Under the pieces are notes generated by a model. The model made no database searches, was not told the DNA's origin, and saw nothing but the letters and a program-made list of their open reading frames with translations. Shown here piece after piece: positions 6,006 to 11,303 of a stretch of 11,303 nt of DNA; the first letter of the stretch is position 1, and every line of letters begins with the position of its first letter. Source of the DNA: Desulfobacteraceae bacterium (GTDB lineage: Bacteria > Desulfobacterota > Desulfobacteria > Desulfobacterales > UBA11574); assembly GCA_029857875.1 (NCBI GenBank), contig JAOUGB010000032.1, positions 1-11,303 on the forward strand, read 5' to 3'. The translations under genes and the position numbers were made by a program.

Positions 6006-9000
6006 CTACCATTTTACAGGTATACGCACTGTTTTTTTGGCCCTGTTTTGAAAAAGCAGATACCCGTTTTTTTGACCATACAGAAAAAGATCTCTCGTTA
6101 TCTCCACATCTTTTTTGCAGTAATCGATGATTTCCCGTATCCGTCCCTGTTTCCACCATTGAAGGGCCTGAAGGCCGTCCGCCGTCTTTTTCTGACCCAG
6201 GGTCACTTTGGCAAGATGATCCAGAGAGAGTCTGTAACCGAGTCGATTGTGGACGTCTTCGAGGATATCTAAGGTGGGAAGTTTTTCAAAATTAAAATCC
6301 GAATATCCGGCAAGCACCCTGAAATCAAATCGTTTGACATTGAACCCCACCACCAGATCGCATTTTTTAAAGTGTTCGATGAGCTGATCCACCTGATCAT
6401 CTAAAAACTCGAAATATTGATCTTTTTTTGAATCATACAATACTGCACAGCTCATTTTCATCAAATCCGCCCGATGCCAGCCGCCCACTTCCTGGGCAGA
6501 TCGCTGTGTCTCGATGTCGAAGATACAAAATCGAGTATCAGATGCGTTGACCGGAGCCCGGGCTATTGAAGGGGTTTTACACGCTTCTTTGAATGCCCTG
6601 CGCCTTGCGAGCATTCTTTTTCGCAGCCGCCCCTTGTGACCGGCAGATCTTTTGCCCCGATCCATTACCGTTTTTTTCTTCTGAAACAATGCAACCTTTT
6701 CAGGGGGACGAAATTCTTTTTCTTTAGACCATGTATCTGCCGGATATGTTTCCGGCGTTGCAGCCTCTTGCGCTGATATGAGTTTGTCCAACAGAAAAAT
6801 CGCTGAAGCCTTGTCAATGGGCCGGTTTCCGGAACCGCATTTTGGGGAATGCACACACGACGGACAACCGGTTTCACACGGGCACGCGCGGATCACTTTA
6901 AATGTATTTTCAAGAAGTTCCGTTGCTTTTTTAAAGGCCTGTCTGCTCAGGCCGGCGCCCCCAGGAACCCCGTCGTAAATAAATACCGAAGCACTTCCCA
7001 CCTGGGGATGAAGCACGGTGGAAATGCCCCCGAGGTCATTTCGGTCCGCCATCACCAAAAGGGGAAAAATACCGATGGCCGCATGTTCAATGGCGTGAAT
7101 CCCTCCCATAAAATGTAAATACTGTGCTTCAGCTTGTCTTTGAATCTGAACAGGAATTTTAAACCACAGGCCTTCGGTCTCAAATATCAGCGGCGGAAGC
7201 GTCAGCGGCGTGATGCTCAACTTTTTTTTGGCATGTATCCGCCATTTTTCATATCCCGTAACTTGATCTGTAACTTTAAGTCGTCCGAAATAACAAATTG
7301 TATTCAATAGGTCTTTAGTATCATATATTTCGAGTATTTCCGTATTTTTCTCAGACCGCACCCGGGTATAGTAATCGACCTTGGCCCTGGACACCTTTAC
7401 GGTCTTTGTGTCCAGATCCAGGGTGTTGACCAGGAACGTGTCGCCCCTATGAAGATAAATGGCTCCGGGATGGGTTTCTTTAAAGGCCCTGAATTCATCG
7501 ATCTCACCTTTGCTTTTCCCGGTGTTTTTGCTGACAATTTGAAATCGGTTCCCCGTCCCCCTGAGATCCACATGCCGGTGGGGCGCCAGTCGGCTGGAAT
7601 AAAGTTCAGTCCCATCTCCACTTTTTAAAAGCGCACCGCTTTCCTCGAGGTCAAGTACGGCCTTTTCAACATGTTCGTCCAGCAGGAACGGTTCATTGGA
7701 TTTTAGCGGCAGTTCGGCTGCTGCACAGATGATGTGCCTGGACATAATCTCGGTATTGTGCGGGTTGATCACCGCGGCTTCGGGTTCCCGATTCAAAAAA
7801 TCCTCCGGATGCCGCATAAAATATTGATCCAGGGCATCTTCTCCGGCTATAAGCACCAAGGTGGAATCCTGTCCGCTGCGCCCTACCCGGCCGCCCCGTT
7901 GCCATGTTGCCACCACCGTTCCGGGATATCCCACCAGCAGGCAAAGATCCAGATCGCCGATATCGATTCCGAGTTCAAGGGCACTAGTGGATATCACCGC
8001 CAACAGGTCACCCTTGGCAAGTTTGGCTTCGATCTCCCTTCGCTCTTCAGGAAGAAACCCTGCCCGATATGCACTGATCCGTTGTGCATAAGGTCCGGAT
8101 TGACTCCCGGCCCATATGGCGATTAACTCGGTGAGTTTTCTCGACTGGGCATAAACAATGGTGCGCAAGCCCCGGTGGAGTGCAGCTTTGAGCAAAAGTA
8201 TGGCGGTTTGTGCCGGACCCTGAACCGGGTTGATAAAGACAACATGTTTTTTGCCCAAAGGGGCACCGCTTTTTGTGATGGTTTCGACCTTCAGGCCTGT
8301 GAGCTGCTCAGCAAGCTGGGCAGGATTGGACACGGTGGCCGAACAAAAAACAAATGTCGGATCAGCGCCGTAAAACGAGCATATCCTTTGAAACCGTCTG
8401 AAAACCTGGGCCATGTGCGAGCCCATGATTCCCCGATAAGTATGCACTTCATCCACCACCACCATGTCCAGATTGCAAAAAAAATCAGCCCATTTTTGAT
8501 GATGGGGCAACAGTGAAAGGTGGATCATTTCAGGGTTGGTCAAAAGAATATTGGGCGGGGCCTCCCTTATCCGTTTTCGATACCAGGCAGACGTATCTCC
8601 GTCGTAAATGGCAATTTTAGGTTTTACGTCTTTGTTGTGTTTCATTAGGGCTTCAAATGTACGAAGCTGATCCTGGGCAAGGGCCTTTAAGGGAAAAATA
8701 TACAGTGCCTTGGAATCCGGATTTTTTAATATATTTTCCACTACAGTGAGATTGTAAATAAGCGTCTTGCCGCTGGCTGTGGGGGTCGCAACCACCAGAT
8801 GACGTCTGGACCGGATGAAATCGATGGCATCCGCCTGATGCCGGTAAAGATCTCGTATGCCTGCGGATTGAATCATACGATCTATTATTTTAGGCCATGG
8901 TTTCTCTGGTTTTGATACCCGAGCAGGGTGATCCGGCAATACGGTGTGATAAACCACCTGGTTTCCCATGCGTTTGGATGAAAGGAGGGATTGGATATAT

Positions 9001-9044
9001 TCTTTTATATCATTTTTTTCTTGCATTAACTCGATAAATTGCAC
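6006..9044 (-). CDS. mrfA: MrfA-type (YprA-like) DEXH helicase with DUF1998, fused to an MrfB-like DEDDy exonuclease
   Basis: A 1012-residue cytoplasmic DNA-repair enzyme, by family. The N-terminal superfamily 2 helicase has Walker A ATPTASGKT (86-94), DEVH (198-201), SAT (235-237), the motif V region STSALELGIDIGD (352-364) and motif VI QRGGRVGRSG (382-391). A DUF1998 region follows, with the cysteine cluster C721, C723, C727, C730 and C736, a probable metal site. A basic linker (about 785-830) leads to an RNase H-fold exonuclease: D843 and E845 in FDIET, D907 in RFDFRVL, and Y975/D979 in YCKKD, the full DEDDy set. In Bacillus subtilis the helicase MrfA and nuclease MrfB are separate proteins that repair mitomycin C damage; here they are one chain. 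The start is GTG at 9044; ATG at 9026 is an alternative, and neither has a clear Shine-Dalgarno. Confidence 0.92.
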   Translation of the reverse strand: MQFIELMQEKNDIKEYIQSLLSSKRMGNQVVYHTVLPDHPARVSKPEKPWPKIIDRMIQSAGIRDLYRHQADAIDFIRSRRHLVVATPTASGKTLIYNLTVVENILKNPDSKALYIFPLKALAQDQLRTFEALMKHNKDVKPKIAIYDGDTSAWYRKRIREAPPNILLTNPEMIHLSLLPHHQKWADFFCNLDMVVVDEVHTYRGIMGSHMAQVFRRFQRICSFYGADPTFVFCSATVSNPAQLAEQLTGLKVETITKSGAPLGKKHVVFINPVQGPAQTAILLLKAALHRGLRTIVYAQSRKLTELIAIWAGSQSGPYAQRISAYRAGFLPEERREIEAKLAKGDLLAVISTSALELGIDIGDLDLCLLVGYPGTVVATWQRGGRVGRSGQDSTLVLIAGEDALDQYFMRHPEDFLNREPEAAVINPHNTEIMSRHIICAAAELPLKSNEPFLLDEHVEKAVLDLEESGALLKSGDGTELYSSRLAPHRHVDLRGTGNRFQIVSKNTGKSKGEIDEFRAFKETHPGAIYLHRGDTFLVNTLDLDTKTVKVSRAKVDYYTRVRSEKNTEILEIYDTKDLLNTICYFGRLKVTDQVTGYEKWRIHAKKKLSITPLTLPPLIFETEGLWFKIPVQIQRQAEAQYLHFMGGIHAIEHAAIGIFPLLVMADRNDLGGISTVLHPQVGSASVFIYDGVPGGAGLSRQAFKKATELLENTFKVIRACPCETGCPSCVHSPKCGSGNRPIDKASAIFLLDKLISAQEAATPETYPADTWSKEKEFRPPEKVALFQKKKTVMDRGKRSAGHKGRLRKRMLARRRAFKEACKTPSIARAPVNASDTRFCIFDIETQRSAQEVGGWHRADLMKMSCAVLYDSKKDQYFEFLDDQVDQLIEHFKKCDLVVGFNVKRFDFRVLAGYSDFNFEKLPTLDILEDVHNRLGYRLSLDHLAKVTLGQKKTADGLQALQWWKQGRIREIIDYCKKDVEITRDLFLYGQKNGYLLFQNRAKKTVRIPVKW

Positions 9045-9062
9045 TTATCTATGTTTATTGAC

Positions 9063-9091
9063 TTGAAAAAACGAAAATCTGATTGTATTAT
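9063..9091 (+). promoter_or_regulatory. Sigma70-like promoter overlapping a divergent -10
   Basis: On the plus strand TTGAAA (9063-9068), a 17-nt spacer and TATTAT (9086-9091) match consensus at five of six positions in both boxes. This would start a transcript near 9098 towards the CorC-like gene. The same bases read on the minus strand give a perfect TATAAT (9087-9092), 43 nt before the helicase GTG, but with a poor -35. If both are real, polymerase binding in the two directions would be mutually exclusive. Confidence 0.45.
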
Positions 9092-9097
9092 AGAGAT

Positions 9098-9380
9098 ACT
9101 TTATAATCATAAATAAGGCAGCTTATTTTTTGATCCGAGAATCCGATAAGGATTTATAGGGAACGTGCTTAAGTGCCTGTAGAACCATTTTATGCCGTCA
9201 CTACCAGACATAGTGGTTTAAACCGATCGACAAATAAGATATAGTGTCATATTGCATGACAAATTTCTCTTTGCAAGAGAAATAAATCACCTTTACATGT
9301 ATCAGAAAATTGCTTAATTTGCTCTTTTTAAAACGTTTTAACTGTTTGTCCGGCAAGTTTTTATAAAATCCATAGATATC
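9098..9380 (+). other. Long untranslated leader before the CorC-like gene
   Basis: About 280 nt with no recognisable gene. It contains two adjacent hairpins: TGTCAT/ATGACA near 9244-9260, and a perfect 9-bp stem ATTTCTCTT/AAGAGAAAT (9263-9271 with 9275-9283) around a 3-nt loop. I could not match it to the M-box, ykoK or ydaO motifs, and no T-run follows the stems. It may be a structured leader or simply spacer. Confidence 0.3.
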
Positions 9381-10604
9381 ATGGTACACCAAATTATTGT
9401 ATTGATTGTGTTGCTGTTTCTGTCCGGTTTTTTCTCCTCTGCGGAAACCGCCCTTTTCTCCATTAGCAAAACAAAAGCACGACATCTGGCCAAGAAAAAA
9501 GATAGGACCTATACGCTGATCAAACAGATGAAGGACAATCCCCACAAGCTCCTTTCTACTGTTCTCATTGGAAACAATATCGTCAATGTCGGTGCTGCCG
9601 CTCTGGCTACGTCTATTACCCTTCAATTTTTTCCAAATTATGCGGTAGGTGTCGCCACCGGCGTCATGACTTTTCTGATTCTGGTTTTTGGTGAGGTATT
9701 GCCTAAGTCCGTAGCCACACGAAATAATATCATGATCGCAAAAGCCACCATATATCCGATATACTGGATGTCTATCGTGTTTTATCCGCTTGTTATGCTG
9801 CTGAATTTTATTCCAAAAATAACCGGCATGATCAAAAAAACACCTTCCGTAACCGCAGAGGAATTGATGACGTTTCTTGAGGTGGTCGAAGAAGAAGGCG
9901 AAATTAAAGAGGAAGAAAAGGAACTGATACATAATATTTTTGAGTTCGATGATACCAGCACTTCGGAAATCATGACACCCAGAGCGGACATGTTCGTCAT
10001 CGAAGCCGATAAAGAGTTGAACCTGGAAGCCATTGTCGCGTCGGGTTTTACCAGAATTCCGGTGATCGAGGACGATATCGATCATGTCATCGGTATCGTA
10101 AACATAAAAGATCTTTTTTTGCATGAAATCACCTCTGGTGAAAAGATCGATGTCCGTAAAATTATGACAACTCCGTATTTTGTTCCGGAACACAAAAAAC
10201 TCGACAAGCTGCTTCATCAATTCAAAAAAAGAAAGCATCATATGGCCATTGTTGTGGATGAACATGGCGGGGTATCCGGACTGATCACCCTTGAGGACGC
10301 CCTGGAAGAAATTGTGGGAGAAATCAGGGATGAAACCGATAAAGAAGAACCCCATATTGTGAAACACAAAGACAATAAGGAATGGATCGTTCTTGGAAAG
10401 TCCGATATCGACGAAGTCAATGAAATTGTAGGGATGAATATTCCGGATTCAAAAGATTATGACACGTTTTCCGGATATGTCCTAAACACCATTGGAAGAA
10501 TTCCCACTGAAAAGGAAAAAATCACCATTGGAAAATATATTGTCATTGTGGAAGAGATGGACGGAAACAGAATAAACAAATACAGTATCAAACAACAAAC
10601 ATGA
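9381..10604 (+). CDS. HlyC/CorC family membrane protein (CNNM, CBS pair, CorC domain)
   Basis: A 407-residue inner-membrane protein. The CNNM transmembrane domain (about 1-150) has FFSSAETALFS (17-27), IGNNIVNVGAAALATS (63-78) and FGEVLPKS (103-110), with four hydrophobic segments. A CBS pair follows (about 195-315), with IMTPRADM (197-204) and the conserved HGGVSGLITLEDALEEIVGE. The CorC/HlyC domain closes the protein (about 330-403, with YDTFSGYVLNTIGRIP). Relatives are magnesium or sodium-linked ion exporters, regulated by nucleotide binding at the CBS domains; older names call them haemolysins. The length is normal. ATG at 9381 has no clear Shine-Dalgarno, but no other start is nearby. 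The stop overlaps the next start as ATGA, so the two genes are probably one operon. Confidence 0.92.
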   Translation: MVHQIIVLIVLLFLSGFFSSAETALFSISKTKARHLAKKKDRTYTLIKQMKDNPHKLLSTVLIGNNIVNVGAAALATSITLQFFPNYAVGVATGVMTFLILVFGEVLPKSVATRNNIMIAKATIYPIYWMSIVFYPLVMLLNFIPKITGMIKKTPSVTAEELMTFLEVVEEEGEIKEEEKELIHNIFEFDDTSTSEIMTPRADMFVIEADKELNLEAIVASGFTRIPVIEDDIDHVIGIVNIKDLFLHEITSGEKIDVRKIMTTPYFVPEHKKLDKLLHQFKKRKHHMAIVVDEHGGVSGLITLEDALEEIVGEIRDETDKEEPHIVKHKDNKEWIVLGKSDIDEVNEIVGMNIPDSKDYDTFSGYVLNTIGRIPTEKEKITIGKYIVIVEEMDGNRINKYSIKQQT

Positions 10605-11167
10605 AACTGGATCAGATACTCAACACCCGGAGGTCCGTAAGATCTTTTGATTCAATACCCGTAAACGAAAAAGACATCCTCTCCATCATCGAGGCAGCGC
10701 GTCTTTCCCCGTCTGCCTGCAACAGCCAGACTTGGCGTTTTATCTTCGTAACCCAACGTGAAATTATTCGAAAAATTTGTCATGAAGCCATGCGTCCCAT
10801 TATCCCGAACAAATGGCTCGAACAGGCGCCGCTGGTGATTGTGGGATGCTCCCAGCTGGATGTTATTGCAAATCGTGTCGGCGGCCGTGTCACCGGCATC
10901 GAATATTACCAGATTGATCTTGGCATCGCCATGGAACATATGGTGTTAAAAGCCACGGAACTGGGCCTTGGGACCTGTTGGATCGGCTGGTTTGATGAAA
11001 CTAACGTCAAAGACATCCTTGGAATACCCAAAAAAATAAAGGTCTCCGCCTTACTGGCGGTGGGGTATCCAAAAGAAACGTCCGGAAAAAAAAGAAAAAG
11101 AAAACCTGCGGAAAAAATAGCTTTTTCTGAAAAATGGGGTCAGCCTTTTAGGATTGATGATTTATAA
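10601..11167 (+). CDS. Nitroreductase-family FMN oxidoreductase
   Basis: A 188-residue flavoprotein of the nitroreductase superfamily, usually an FMN-bound homodimer that uses NAD(P)H to reduce quinones, nitro compounds or enoates. The signature is clear: RRSVRSF (10-16, phosphate binding of FMN), SPSACNSQTWRF (36-47), and GLGTCWIGWF (122-131) on the flavin side, followed by VSALLAVGYP (148-157). The Lys/Arg-rich tail ending RKPAEKIAF is typical. The natural substrate cannot be told. The start overlaps the CorC gene stop by 4 nt (ATGA) and has no separate Shine-Dalgarno, which suggests reinitiation after the upstream gene. Confidence 0.92.
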   Translation: MKLDQILNTRRSVRSFDSIPVNEKDILSIIEAARLSPSACNSQTWRFIFVTQREIIRKICHEAMRPIIPNKWLEQAPLVIVGCSQLDVIANRVGGRVTGIEYYQIDLGIAMEHMVLKATELGLGTCWIGWFDETNVKDILGIPKKIKVSALLAVGYPKETSGKKRKRKPAEKIAFSEKWGQPFRIDDL

Positions 11168-11180
11168 GCCTCTGGCTTAT
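11164..11180 (+). terminator. Small hairpin at the nitroreductase stop, weak terminator candidate
   Basis: ATAAGCC (11164-11170) pairs perfectly with GGCTTAT (11174-11180) around a TCT loop, and the stop codon lies inside the stem. The following TGTTGATTG is only mildly T-rich. From here to the window end at 11303 I see no gene. Confidence 0.3.
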
Positions 11181-11303
11181 TGTTGATTGATGACTGCCGA
11201 TTGAAGGGCAGAGCCTATGTTTAGACCATCGAATCTTTACGGTTTTAAAAAAAGCATTATCCATTGAGCGATTTAACACATAAAAACACCTCGCCCTCTG
11301 AAT

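Noticed and set aside
9098..9380. Possible magnesium M-box leader upstream of the CorC-like gene
   Set aside because: The conserved M-box core elements were not found and no terminator or sequestered ribosome site is visible.
9201..10367. Long minus-strand open frame opposite the CorC-like gene
   Set aside because: The plus strand carries unmistakable CNNM, CBS and CorC motifs; the opposite frame is rich in His, Phe and Asn and resembles no family.

Overview
The window looks like chromosomal DNA of a moderately AT-rich Gram-negative bacterium. It encodes a lipobox lipoprotein, an MltD-type periplasmic lytic transglycosylase, a DUF374-type acyltransferase and a CorC-type membrane protein. A GEMM-I riboswitch next to an RRM protein and an MrfA-like helicase fits a delta-proteobacterium (Desulfobacterota, perhaps Desulfobacterales). 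That placement is inferred from gene content, not shown by a marker gene.

Layout: (1) Positions 1-1346, minus strand: a truncated RRM RNA-binding protein, a DUF374/LPLAT acyltransferase and a divergent cold-shock-domain protein. (2) 1347-2020: non-coding, holding a strong hairpin that probably terminates the next operon. (3) 2021-4412, minus strand: an uncharacterised envelope operon. It encodes a coiled-coil membrane protein, a second membrane protein and a von Willebrand A lipoprotein. It is preceded by a sigma70-like promoter, a clear class I cyclic-di-GMP (GEMM-I) riboswitch aptamer and an intrinsic terminator. The first two genes look like one membrane protein split by a -1 frame change at a run of six T. 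(4) 4652-5749, plus strand: an MltD-like lytic transglycosylase. (5) 5750-6005: a hairpin and a 145-bp MITE-like element with perfect 19-bp inverted ends. (6) 6006-9044, minus strand: a 1012-residue MrfA-type helicase fused to a DEDDy exonuclease, combining in one chain what Bacillus makes as MrfA plus MrfB. (7) 9063-11167, plus strand: a promoter, a ~280-nt leader, then a translationally coupled pair encoding a CNNM/CBS/CorC membrane protein and a nitroreductase. (8) 11168-11303: no gene seen.

The most interesting part is region 3. It contains every part needed for second-messenger control of an envelope operon with no known function: promoter, aptamer, terminator, then membrane proteins and a MIDAS-bearing lipoprotein. 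The helicase-exonuclease fusion is the second highlight, and the possible recoding site is the third.
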